From: Coneutiohabitans thermophilus
GTDB lineage: Bacteria > Zhuqueibacterota > Zhuqueibacteria > Zhuqueibacterales > Zhuqueibacteraceae
DNA length: 64,000 bases
Reading direction: 5' to 3'
Assembly: GCA_034505235.1 (NCBI GenBank)
Contig: JAPDQY010000001.1
Coordinates: 1 to 64,000, forward strand
Positions 8,929 to 16,779 of this stretch are shown one piece after another; the stretch's first letter is position 1; every line of letters begins with the position of its first letter. The translations under genes were made by a program, and so were the position numbers. A model generated the notes under the pieces. That model searched no databases, was not told the DNA's origin, and saw nothing but the letters and a program-made list of their open reading frames with translations.

Positions 8929-9679
8929 CGCGCACACCCATCGCCTGGTTCAGCAGCCGCACTTCCCTGGATTCAAGATACCGCCAAGCCCCCTCCCGTA
9001 GATTGCCCAGCCGCAAGGGTCCGATTTGAATGCGCTGCAGCCGCTGCACGCTGCAGCCGACCGCCGCGAACATCTTCCGCACCTGGCGATTACGGCCTTC
9101 CAGGATGGTGATCTCGCACAAGCGACGGTCATGCGGCCTGGGGAAGCGCAGCTCACCTGCCACCGGCCGGCGGGAGTCATCGATGCGCACGCCGCGCGCC
9201 AGCATTTTGGCAGCGCGTTCCGACAGTTCTTCCCGCAACGCGACACGGTAGACCTTGGGCACTTTGAAGCGCGGATGGGTGAGACGGTAAGAAAGATCGC
9301 CGTCATTGGTCAACAGCAGCAACCCTTCACTGTCACGATCCAACCGCCCCACCGGAAACACGCGCACCGGTGTCTTCACGAGATGAAAGACTGTCGGCCG
9401 GCCCTGCTCGTCCCGCGCGGTGGTGAGATAGCCCGCCGGTTTGTTGAGCATAATGTAGGTCGATGCCCGGCTGGGTCGCAGGGTTTCCCCGCGCGCCTGC
9501 ACCAGGTCGCGGCTGGCATCCACCTGACGGCCCAGCTCCGTCACCGTTTTGCCGTTGACCTTGACCCAACCCGCTGCAATCCAGCGGTCCGCTTCGCGGC
9601 GGGAACACAACCCGCTCTGCGCCAGATAACGGTTCAGGCGAATAAGGCTGGACGATTCAGAAGCGACGGAGGGTTTCAT
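8912..9679 (-). CDS. 23S/16S rRNA pseudouridine synthase, RsuA/RluB family
   Basis: These enzymes isomerise a specific uridine in rRNA. The product has an N-terminal S4 RNA-binding domain (RLNRYLAQSGLCSRREADRWI), the catalytic motif GRLDRDSEGLLLLTNDGDL with the active aspartate, and the C-terminal GRNRQVRKMF block. About 255 residues fits RluB more than RluE. The ATG at 9679 is preferred; a TTG two codons upstream is the alternative, and neither has a clear ribosome site. In many bacteria an rluB-type gene follows scpA-scpB, as here. The exact rRNA site is not predictable from this alone. Confidence 0.9.
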   Translation of the reverse strand: MKPSVASESSSLIRLNRYLAQSGLCSRREADRWIAAGWVKVNGKTVTELGRQVDASRDLVQARGETLRPSRASTYIMLNKPAGYLTTARDEQGRPTVFHLVKTPVRVFPVGRLDRDSEGLLLLTNDGDLSYRLTHPRFKVPKVYRVALREELSERAAKMLARGVRIDDSRRPVAGELRFPRPHDRRLCEITILEGRNRQVRKMFAAVGCSVQRLQRIQIGPLRLGNLREGAWRYLESREVRLLNQAMGVRDGNSK

Positions 9680-9754
9680 GCTCAAACGTCACGGGGCGCA
9701 GCGATTCCCAGCAAGCATGCGACGATAAGACACTGGCGAAGCAGATGCTGTCAG

Positions 9755-11917
9755 TTAAACTTGCGGCCGCCTGCGCCAGCCGAAGCGGGTCAACGTGGTT
9801 TTCAGCCAATCCACGGCTTTGCGCCAAAGGCGAAGCAAGCCGTGGTTGGCCTCATTCGCTGCCGCTGTCACGAGTGCTGTGCCTGCCCCGAGCTGCGCCG
9901 GGGCTGGCACGAAAAAAGCGGGCGCCACCGTCGCTGCTTGTGCTTCGCCCGCGATGCCGGCCGGCGCGTTGCGTTCGGGTTCTGTTTGCGGCGCACTGGC
10001 ATCGCTGCCGGGCGCGGCGGCATTCGCTGCGCCCTGGTCGGGCGACGGCATTTTTTCATGTCCTGCTTCCCCGGCAAAACTCGCATGCGCGGCGGCCGGG
10101 GGCTGCGGGTCCGGCGGTAGGGTGCCCGCCGCTGTCATGTCATCAGCAAAAATTTCCTCGAAAAGGGTATCGGGCAAAGCGGACTGCGGCGCCGCCTCAT
10201 CGTTTTTCGGATCAGGCGGCAGCAGTGGGGACTGCAACAATTCAAGCTCGGCACGATCGGTGGCATTCTCCGGCAGGCGGCGTTCCCTCTCTTCTTCCAT
10301 CGCACGCCACGCGGCAACGGCATCATCTGCGGCGGGCTTCAACTCTGCCGTCCTGCCCTCGCTCAACGATTCTTCCCCCCACCAGCCATCAATCTCGGCA
10401 GCCGGCTCTGCGGCCTGTGCGTGCTGCTCTGCCTCCGTCGCCAGGGAAAGCAAATTGAAGTCGCCGGCAGAGGCGGTGGACTCAGGTTCGTCCTTGTCCA
10501 TGCCGGCGAGCGCCGCCAGCATGATTTCGCCGGTGCTTTGCAGATCCGCGTTCCCCTCCGGCGCCGGCGATTCCCCCGTGCTGTTCTCCTGGTCGATCAG
10601 CCTGCCGTCGAGCAACGCAAACTCGCGGGTGGTGCCCAAATCCTGTTCACTCGCGAAGCGCGAAAGCAGCGTCTCCGCGGCCCGGTTGAGCGGGTCGGTG
10701 GCCGTAAAGTCCGGCTCGCGAATGTTGAATTCCATCGCGGCCAGCTCGGTGGTGTCGGTTCCCACTTCGTTCTCAGGCGCCGGCTGCGACAATTCCGGCA
10801 ACAACGTAGCCGGTTCTTGTTCAGTAAGATGCGCCAGGGCTTCAAACTCATCTTCATTGGAGGCGGCCTCGAGGCCGGGCGTGGATGCCGTGGCCCCGGT
10901 TTGGGCGGTGATTTCCGGCGCATCGGCAAACAGGCCATAAAAGCCGACACCTTCCTCCGATTCGGTGGTGCCGGCAATAACGGGCTCGGGCAGAGTGTCG
11001 ATGAGATCACGGGGCTTCGCCGCTGCCGGTTCCTCCAACAATTCACTCACGGCCACGGCTGCCACGGCCGGCGCTGCCCAGGCCATCGTGTTCGCGCTCG
11101 TCGCGCCAGCGTGGGGTGCCGTGGTTTCATCACTCGGGCCCGCAACCGGTGGCACGGCCTCCACGATATTGGTTTTGGTGGGATGGGCGGGAGCCGGCAC
11201 ATTTTCCGGGGTCACCCTTTCCTGCGAGTCGGCCGTATGCGCCGGGGGCAGCGCTTCGGCAGCGGAAAGGGACTGGCCGGCCGCAGGCTCGCCCTCGCGA
11301 CCGCCCTCGCCCTCAAAACTGATCGGCAGGCTCAGTTGCTTGTCGGTTTCCGCGAGCAACTGTGCCACTTCATCGGGCAGCCCCTCCTTGCTGAACAGCT
11401 CTTCGATTTCGCGCGGCTTGGGCAATTCCGAGAGGTCATTGATGCCGAAATACTTGAGAAATTCCGGCGTCGTGCCATAGAGCAGAGGTCGGCCCACGCC
11501 TTCGGAGCGGCCGACGATGGTGACGAGTTTGCGCTCCATCAGCGAGCCGACCACGGCATCGGAATTGACGCCGCGGATCTGGGCAATGTCCACCCGGCTG
11601 ATCGGCTGCTTGAAGGCGATGATGGCGAGCGTTTCCATGCTCGCCTGTGACAGGCGATACTTTTGCCGGCCGAAGAACAGTTTCTTGATCCAGGGGTTGA
11701 ATTCCGGCTTGGTGGAAATGTGATAGCCGCCGCCCACTTTGCGGATGAAGAAGGCGCGCCCGCTGGCGGCATAGTCTTGATTCAGCGCGGTAACGACCTC
11801 CGCGAGGGTGGCGGCATCCACGTCTTCCAGTGTTTCCTGCAGGCGCTCGACGGTCACCGGCGAGTCCGCCGCGAACACCAGGGCTTCGACGATGGGCTTG
11901 AGTTCGTTGAGAGTCAT
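9755..11917 (-). CDS. scpB: Segregation and condensation protein B with a very long C-terminal tail
   Basis: ScpB pairs with ScpA and SMC to form bacterial condensin. Residues 1 to about 190 are a standard ScpB: two winged helices with LRPIVEALVFAA-like start, METLAIIAFKQPISRVDI and RGVNSDAVVGSLMERKLV. The remaining ~530 residues are low-complexity, acidic and rich in A, P, E and T, and end in a basic, aromatic patch (DWLKTTLTRFGWRRRPQV). Typical ScpB is about 170-250 residues. The frame stays open and overlaps neighbours normally. Its ATG overlaps the scpA stop (TGATG), implying translational coupling. Confidence 0.9.
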   Translation of the reverse strand: MTLNELKPIVEALVFAADSPVTVERLQETLEDVDAATLAEVVTALNQDYAASGRAFFIRKVGGGYHISTKPEFNPWIKKLFFGRQKYRLSQASMETLAIIAFKQPISRVDIAQIRGVNSDAVVGSLMERKLVTIVGRSEGVGRPLLYGTTPEFLKYFGINDLSELPKPREIEELFSKEGLPDEVAQLLAETDKQLSLPISFEGEGGREGEPAAGQSLSAAEALPPAHTADSQERVTPENVPAPAHPTKTNIVEAVPPVAGPSDETTAPHAGATSANTMAWAAPAVAAVAVSELLEEPAAAKPRDLIDTLPEPVIAGTTESEEGVGFYGLFADAPEITAQTGATASTPGLEAASNEDEFEALAHLTEQEPATLLPELSQPAPENEVGTDTTELAAMEFNIREPDFTATDPLNRAAETLLSRFASEQDLGTTREFALLDGRLIDQENSTGESPAPEGNADLQSTGEIMLAALAGMDKDEPESTASAGDFNLLSLATEAEQHAQAAEPAAEIDGWWGEESLSEGRTAELKPAADDAVAAWRAMEEERERRLPENATDRAELELLQSPLLPPDPKNDEAAPQSALPDTLFEEIFADDMTAAGTLPPDPQPPAAAHASFAGEAGHEKMPSPDQGAANAAAPGSDASAPQTEPERNAPAGIAGEAQAATVAPAFFVPAPAQLGAGTALVTAAANEANHGLLRLWRKAVDWLKTTLTRFGWRRRPQV

Positions 11918-12633
11918 CAAATCCTTTTGAGCCAGATTTCTCCGAACGGCGTTGATTGCGTGGCGGTCACCAGGCCGCGCTGGATCATCTCGAGCAGGGC
12001 GATGAAAGTGATGATCATGTAGATTTTGCTGGGCAGTTTTTCCAGCAGGCTCATGAAGAGCAACTGTTGATGCACCGCCAGCTCCTGCAAGACATAATCG
12101 ATTTGCTCCTCGATGGTCACGGGAATGTGCTCGACAGTGTGCGGGGTTTCGCGCGGCACGCGCAGCAGCACGTTCTTGAAGGCCGCGATCAGATCGAAGA
12201 GCGAGACCTCGACGGCATGTTCGAGAAAATCGGACTGATCCCTGGTAAATTCATAATCGAAATAGCCGCGAGGAAAAAAGTCGCGCTCGCGCACTTCCAG
12301 CTCCGCCATGCGCGCGGCCAGGTCCTTGTATTGTTGATATTCCAGCAGCCGCCGCACCAGCTCCTGGCGCGGGTCTTCCTCCTCTTCCTCGGCGGCTTCA
12401 GGGTCTTTCGGGAGCAGCATCTGCGCCTTGATGCGGATCAGGGTGGCCGCCAGCAAAATAAAATCGCCGGCCCCTTCGAGATCGAGCATCTGCAAAATCT
12501 CGACATATTCCAAATATTGCCGCGTGATGTCGGCGATCGGAATGTCGTAGATGTCGACTTCTTCCTTGCGAATCAGGAAGAGCAGCAAATCCAGCGGCCC
12601 TTCGAAGGTGTTGAGCTTGACACGATAAGCCAT
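11917..12633 (-). CDS. scpA: Segregation and condensation protein A
   Basis: ScpA is the kleisin subunit that bridges SMC heads. The 238-residue product opens with the conserved FEGPLDLLLFLIRKEEVDIYDIPI... region and shows ATLIRIKAQMLLP, followed by an acidic linker (EAAEEEEEDPRQELVRRL) and a C-terminal winged helix. Length is typical. The stop codon overlaps the scpB start by one base, and trpS ends 36 bases upstream, so trpS-scpA-scpB probably form one transcript. Confidence 0.95.
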   Translation of the reverse strand: MAYRVKLNTFEGPLDLLLFLIRKEEVDIYDIPIADITRQYLEYVEILQMLDLEGAGDFILLAATLIRIKAQMLLPKDPEAAEEEEEDPRQELVRRLLEYQQYKDLAARMAELEVRERDFFPRGYFDYEFTRDQSDFLEHAVEVSLFDLIAAFKNVLLRVPRETPHTVEHIPVTIEEQIDYVLQELAVHQQLLFMSLLEKLPSKIYMIITFIALLEMIQRGLVTATQSTPFGEIWLKRI

Positions 12634-12669
12634 AAGCCTGCCCGTGCCCCGGCCGGGGCACGCCTGATC

Positions 12670-13683
12670 TCACAGATGAACGCCGGTGGATGCCGTTTCA
12701 ATTTCCCCCAAATGCATGGCCTGGCGCACTTCCGCCATGGTTTGCCGGGCGACGACTTGCGCGCGTTTTTCCCCCTCGGCGAGAATGTCCTTCACCTCCC
12801 CGGGATGGCGCTCATAGTAGCTGCGCTTCTCCCGCAAGGGCGCGAGAAAGTCCGCAATGCGCGCGGCACAGCGGTTTTTGCACTCGACGCAGCCCAGGCG
12901 GCCGCTTTCGCAGCCGGCACGAATCTCGCTGACCTCGCCGGGGTTGAACTTGTGGTGATAGGTGAAAACCAGGCAGATGTCCGGCCGGCCGGGATCGCCG
13001 CGGCGAATCTTCTGCGGGTCGGTCACGGCCTTGCGCATCTGCGCCTGAATTTGCTCGGGAGCGTCCGACAGGGCAATGGTGTTGCCCAGAGACTTGCTCA
13101 TCTTGGCCTGGCCGTCCAGCCCCGGCAGCCGCGCAAATTTCGTAAGCTTGACCTCGGGCTCCGGGAACACCGGGCCATACTGGCTGTTGAATTTGCGTGC
13201 AATCTCGCGGGTGATCTCCACATGCGGCGCCTGATCTTCGCCCACCGGCACCGCCTCGCCCTTGTACAGCAGGATGTCTGCGGCCTGCAACACGGGATAG
13301 CCGAGATGCCCGTAAATCAGGGTGTCGAGGTTGAGATCACGAGCCTGTTCCTTGACCGTGGGGTTGCGTTCCAGCCGTTCCTTGGTGATCAGCATGCTGA
13401 AGATCAAATACAACTCGGCATGCTCTTTGACTTGCGACTGGCGGAAAATCGGACTCAGCACCGGATCGATGCCGGCGGCCAGCCAGTCGATGACCATCTC
13501 AATGGTGTTGCTGTAAAGCTGCGACGTGTCCAGGCTGGTGGTAAGTGAGTGATAGTCGGCGATCAGGTGGAAATTTTGATGGGTTGTTTGCAGCGCAACC
13601 CAGTTTTCGAGCGCGCCGACGTAGTGGCCGAGGTGCAGCCGGCCGGTCGGCCGCATGCCGCTGAGGAGGCGTTTCTTGGTCAT
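12670..13683 (-). CDS. trpS: Tryptophanyl-tRNA synthetase, probable [4Fe-4S] type
   Basis: Charges tRNA-Trp with tryptophan. The 337-residue class I enzyme has the HIGH-like HLGHYVGAL at about residues 17-25 and KMSKS at 194-198. Cysteines 237, 258, 265 and 268 form C-x20-C-x6-C-x2-C (C272 follows), very like the C-x22-C-x6-C-x2-C motif that I recall binding a [4Fe-4S] cluster in Thermotoga maritima TrpRS. The cluster lies in the anticodon-binding region in that enzyme. It heads the scpAB transcript. A full suf operon occurs 33 kb away. Confidence 0.95.
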   Translation of the reverse strand: MTKKRLLSGMRPTGRLHLGHYVGALENWVALQTTHQNFHLIADYHSLTTSLDTSQLYSNTIEMVIDWLAAGIDPVLSPIFRQSQVKEHAELYLIFSMLITKERLERNPTVKEQARDLNLDTLIYGHLGYPVLQAADILLYKGEAVPVGEDQAPHVEITREIARKFNSQYGPVFPEPEVKLTKFARLPGLDGQAKMSKSLGNTIALSDAPEQIQAQMRKAVTDPQKIRRGDPGRPDICLVFTYHHKFNPGEVSEIRAGCESGRLGCVECKNRCAARIADFLAPLREKRSYYERHPGEVKDILAEGEKRAQVVARQTMAEVRQAMHLGEIETASTGVHL

Positions 13684-13984
13684 CTAGTTGAAATGGATCC
13701 GAGAATTTGCAGACTTATGGTTTCAGGCTGCAGGGAGCAGGGCAACTGGTTGAGCGGTAGAGCGGGCGTCCGCCTGGTATTTTTGGCCATCTCTGGGAAC
13801 CCTTCTCACCCGTGCTGTTCCGGTTAACACCCAAGATTGGTTGAATGTTATCATGCCGGCGAACCCGCCGGGCTTTTTTACCCAAAATAAAAAACGCCTC
13901 GCGCTTGCCAAAACCCTGCACCCAAGCCGAGGACGCCTGCACAAAAACGCAACCGCCGCATGCTTCTGCGGGCATGGTGACGAC
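13684..13984. other. Spacer between HNH gene and trpS
   Basis: About 300 bases without a supported gene. It holds a small plus-oriented stem-loop with T-tract (13856-13879) and is preceded by the terminator that overlaps the HNH gene end. A tRNA D-arm-like stretch near 13748 lacks the rest of a tRNA. Confidence 0.5.
13856..13879 (+). terminator. Possible intrinsic terminator
   Basis: Stem CCGGCG (13856-13861), loop AACC, stem CGCCGG (13866-13871), then GC and six T. It is oriented on the plus strand, where no gene ends nearby, so it may stop antisense transcription or be fortuitous. Confidence 0.35.
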
Positions 13985-14020
13985 AAAGAAAAAGCCCTAA
14001 TTCATGAAGAGGTAGGGCTT
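13985..14020 (-). terminator. Intrinsic terminator overlapping the HNH gene end
   Basis: On the minus strand, AAGCCCTA (14020-14013) pairs with TAGGGCTT (13999-13992), followed by TTTCTTT. The stem uses the last codons and the TAG stop of the HNH gene, so termination is built into the coding end. Confidence 0.65.
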
Positions 14021-14509
14021 CCAACGCTCATCGCCGATACCGATGAAATGCTGGATAAAATAAAGCTGGTTCGGCCGCTGCGGTTTGCGCAGCATGGGCA
14101 TGCGCGCCTCCTCCGGCGTGCGGTTCCCCTTGCGGTTGTTGCAAGCCACGCAGGCGCAAACCAGATTCTCCCAGGAATCCTCGCCGCCGCGGTTTTTCGG
14201 CACCACATGATCGACGGTCAGAGGACGCTGCGTCGTGCCGCAATATTGGCAGCGGCCGTTGTCGCGCTTGATGATGTTCTTGCGTGAGAGAATCACCCGC
14301 TTGCGGGGAATGTGAATGTAGGTGATCAGTCGCACGATGCTGGGAAACGGCAACGACGACCGTACCGACCGGACTTCCCACAGCGGATGGCGTTCGATGA
14401 TCTCCGCCTTGCCCAATACGATCAGCACAATCGCCTTCTTTGCAGTGATGACGCTCATCGGCTCGTAGTTTTGATTGAGGATGAGCACGTGTCGATTCAA
14501 ACTACCCAT
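13997..14509 (-). CDS. HNH endonuclease family protein
   Basis: A 170-residue protein of the short, widespread chromosomal HNH family. The N-terminal half (VLILNQNYEPMSV, KAIVLIVLGKAEIIE) precedes an HNH core with CQYCG, VDHVVPKNRGGEDSWENLV and CVACNNRKGNR. The two CxxC pairs probably bind a structural zinc, and the DH plus N residues form the metal-dependent nuclease site. This family is usually free-standing, not part of restriction or phage modules, and its biological role is poorly known. An intrinsic terminator overlaps its 3' end, separating it from trpS. Confidence 0.88.
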   Translation of the reverse strand: MGSLNRHVLILNQNYEPMSVITAKKAIVLIVLGKAEIIERHPLWEVRSVRSSLPFPSIVRLITYIHIPRKRVILSRKNIIKRDNGRCQYCGTTQRPLTVDHVVPKNRGGEDSWENLVCACVACNNRKGNRTPEEARMPMLRKPQRPNQLYFIQHFIGIGDERWKPYLFMN

Positions 14510-14699
14510 ACGGTTGGCAGGCGAATTTTTCCTGATCTGGGTTTTGAAAGTGCGGCCAATTTAAAAGAAACGGCGGCAAGAGTCAAGATTTTTCTCGGCG
14601 GGTGCCGGGCGCAACTCCAGCAGCTTTAGGCAGTTGGGGCAAGCACACCCAAGGCCGCCGGCGGACGTCTGCAAAAAGCAGGGTTTTGTTGCGCTTGCC

Positions 14700-15935
14700 T
14701 TAGCCGGCGGGTTTCAAAACCAGGCGGAAGATTTGCGGCGCAAACAACGCCGAACCATAGATGTAACCCTGCGGCCCCACAGTCATGCTGGTCACCCCGA
14801 CGTGATGGCAAATGTGCTTGTTGTCCGAAAGCTCCCCCGTGCGCGCGATTTTCACCGCCCGTATATACCCGAGAAAGACATCATTGAACAGCAGCCGGCC
14901 ATCAAGCAAATCCTTGTACGGGTCTTCTCCCGCACCCTCATACACCACGCCCAACGACAGGGAGTGACGCAGCTCGCCGATTGCTTCAGGATCTTCGTTT
15001 TGGTAGGTTGGGTCGCGGTGGCTGATGGCGAGAATCGGATTGCGAAACCCCGGCTGGCTGCACACGCCCTCACATTCCGGCCAGCCGAAATTCACCGCGC
15101 CGCCGGTGTAGAGATTGATTTCTTCAAACTGGTTCGAGCCGACATCGGCAAGCAGCAGTCCGCCCTGCCAGGCCAGCAGCCGAAAAGGACTGCGCAGGCC
15201 CAGCGCCACAATCTCGCCGCGCGTGTTGGGAGCGGTGCGCAACGGGTTGTCGGCGGGAATGTCATAGCCGCCGCTTTCCCGCGGTGCAATGCGGATCAAC
15301 TTGCCCAGCAACGAAGCGGGATCCTGGGCGTACTGGGATTGCGTCGCGTCACCCAGGGCCGCGTAAAGGTGACCATCGCCGCCGAAAGCGAGCGAGTAGA
15401 TGCCGTGCCAGGCACGACCGGGCGCCTGACGATCGACGTTCAAAATAACCGCCAGGGAATTGGCCGTGGCCTGATAATTGTTGGACCACTGCACGCGCAC
15501 GATGCGATTCCAGCGGTTGTCGCCGGTGCTGAAACAAAAGTAAACGAAGCCATTGCGGGCGAATTGCGGGTCAAACGCCACATCGGTCAAACCAATCTCC
15601 GCGGGAGCCGGTGCCACCTCGGGCAGCACAAACGAGCCGAGCCGGGCCGCCGAATCCGCGGTAAGCACGAAGTGACAGACCTCGCCCGCCTTCCCCAAAA
15701 CCAGGAATTCCGGGGAGGCGGGAAAAAATTCCACGCTGGTCGGCTGGGGCGGCAAACTCGCGGCGGAGAGCACGCGTTGCGTGGTGAAGCGGTTGAAAAT
15801 GTCCTCCGTCACGCCGTTGCTGCCGGTCGGGAAATTGCCTGCCTGCGGGCAGGCCCGGCAAAACAGGCTGAGCAGGGCGGGGAAAAGGGGGAAAAGAGGG
15901 AAAGCCGTTTTCAATGACGTTCGTGATTCAAACAT
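14700..15935 (-). CDS. Exported PQQ-type sugar dehydrogenase-like beta-propeller
   Basis: About 411 residues with an N-terminal hydrophobic export signal (ending near FCRACPQAG) and a glucose/sorbosone dehydrogenase propeller. Visible family blocks are GLTDVAFDPQFARNGFVY, HGIYSLAFGGDGHLYAALGD, GLRSPFRLLAW, LLLADVGSNQFEEINL and FGWPECEG. Family members oxidise sugars with PQQ at the calcium site, though many homologues have lost activity or use other substrates. Start at MFESRT (15935); an upstream in-frame start at 15962 would overlap the divergent CPXCG gene. No PQQ biosynthesis genes are in the window. Confidence 0.82.
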   Translation of the reverse strand: MFESRTSLKTAFPLFPLFPALLSLFCRACPQAGNFPTGSNGVTEDIFNRFTTQRVLSAASLPPQPTSVEFFPASPEFLVLGKAGEVCHFVLTADSAARLGSFVLPEVAPAPAEIGLTDVAFDPQFARNGFVYFCFSTGDNRWNRIVRVQWSNNYQATANSLAVILNVDRQAPGRAWHGIYSLAFGGDGHLYAALGDATQSQYAQDPASLLGKLIRIAPRESGGYDIPADNPLRTAPNTRGEIVALGLRSPFRLLAWQGGLLLADVGSNQFEEINLYTGGAVNFGWPECEGVCSQPGFRNPILAISHRDPTYQNEDPEAIGELRHSLSLGVVYEGAGEDPYKDLLDGRLLFNDVFLGYIRAVKIARTGELSDNKHICHHVGVTSMTVGPQGYIYGSALFAPQIFRLVLKPAG

Positions 15936-15960
15936 GCAAAACCCATTCACCGGAGTGTCC

Positions 15961-16224
15961 ATGATCGACCATCATGACGAGCCCTTTGAAGACTTTTTCA
16001 ACGACGAGGAGGGCATGCCGGCAACGCCCGGCCAGTTGCATCCCGTGACCTGGTATTGCACCCGCTGCGGTGAGGCCAATGAAACGCTGGTGGATCCCTC
16101 CGCCGGCCTCAAACAAGAGTATGTCGAAGATTGCGCAGTGTGCTGCCGGCCGAATGTGATTTTCATCAACATTGACGCAGAAAGCCTGCGCCTCACCCTG
16201 CGCAATGAATTGGAATATGAGTGA
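15961..16224 (+). CDS. CPXCG-motif cysteine-rich protein
   Basis: An 87-residue acidic protein. It has CTRCGE at about residues 31-36 and the family hallmark VEDCAVCCRPNV, both likely to form one metal-binding (zinc) knuckle. In most members the first pair is in a CPYCGE context; here it is YCTRCGE. The ATG at 15961 has GGAG five bases upstream; an in-frame ATG at 15934 would overlap the start of the divergent gene. Function of the family is unknown; it is small, cytosolic and widespread. Confidence 0.8.
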   Translation: MIDHHDEPFEDFFNDEEGMPATPGQLHPVTWYCTRCGEANETLVDPSAGLKQEYVEDCAVCCRPNVIFINIDAESLRLTLRNELEYE

Positions 16225-16725
16225 AGGGGCTCATCTCAGTTCCGGCCGGCCCGTGCCTGGCTGCTTGACGCACGAGTCTGCCGCAACCCGCCGGCAGAAA
16301 CAAGGCCTCGAACCCAACCCGCTTGCACCCTCGCCACTTCGCCAATGAAGATCATCAATGAAGCTTTGATTATCGCCATCACACCCAATTTCTTCAAGCG
16401 ACTGCCAGGCTGGCACGCCTCCCCCCTGCTCCCGCCGGCGTCCACACGTTTACCGCCATCCCATGAGCCTGGAATTCCATCGGCTGCCGGCCAAACTAAA
16501 CTTCCTCTTGACGATAATCAATCAAAAATTTCCTGCCCTCCTGCCGGCTGCTGCCGGCCCGGGAGGTTGATGCCGGGTGGCATGCGATCCCATGCGTGTT
16601 TTTCGCGGGGCAAATGCGCCGGCCACTCCGCCGTTTCACCGTGCGGGCGGATATTTCGGCTTTCAGCTTGCGCAAACCGGCTGCGGGAAAACACACACAT
16701 GATTGTGTTGGCCGGCATGCAACAC
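16225..16725. other. Gene-free spacer
   Basis: About 500 bases. A 140-codon plus-strand frame begins at 16345 but shows no recognisable domain, carries many cysteines and prolines typical of chance frames, and runs into the terminator. I see no supported gene. Confidence 0.5.
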
Positions 16726-16760
16726 AAAAGCCGGGCGATCATTCCTGATCGCCCGGCTTT
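16726..16760 (-). terminator. Strong intrinsic terminator
   Basis: A perfect 12-base stem, GCCGGGCGATCA (16730-16741) with TGATCGCCCGGC (16746-16757), and a four-base loop. On the minus strand TTTT follows, ending transcription of the peptidase-propeller-barrel gene. TTT on the other side makes weak bidirectional action possible. Confidence 0.85.
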
Positions 16761-16779
16761 CATCTAAGGAGGGCAAGAC

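Noticed and set aside
6949..9111. 720-codon plus-strand frame antisense to the Rossmann gene and cmk
   Set aside because: A long shadow frame in high-GC DNA with arginine/histidine-rich residues and no domain; the minus strand has clear genes.
13740..13800. tRNA-like D-arm (GGTTGAGCGGTAGAGC) at about 13750
   Set aside because: No TTC-arm motif (GGTTCGA-type) or closing acceptor stem follows on either strand, so this is not a tRNA.
16345..16767. 140-codon plus-strand frame before the 16.7 kb terminator
   Set aside because: No ribosome site, no domain, and it runs through a strong terminator hairpin.
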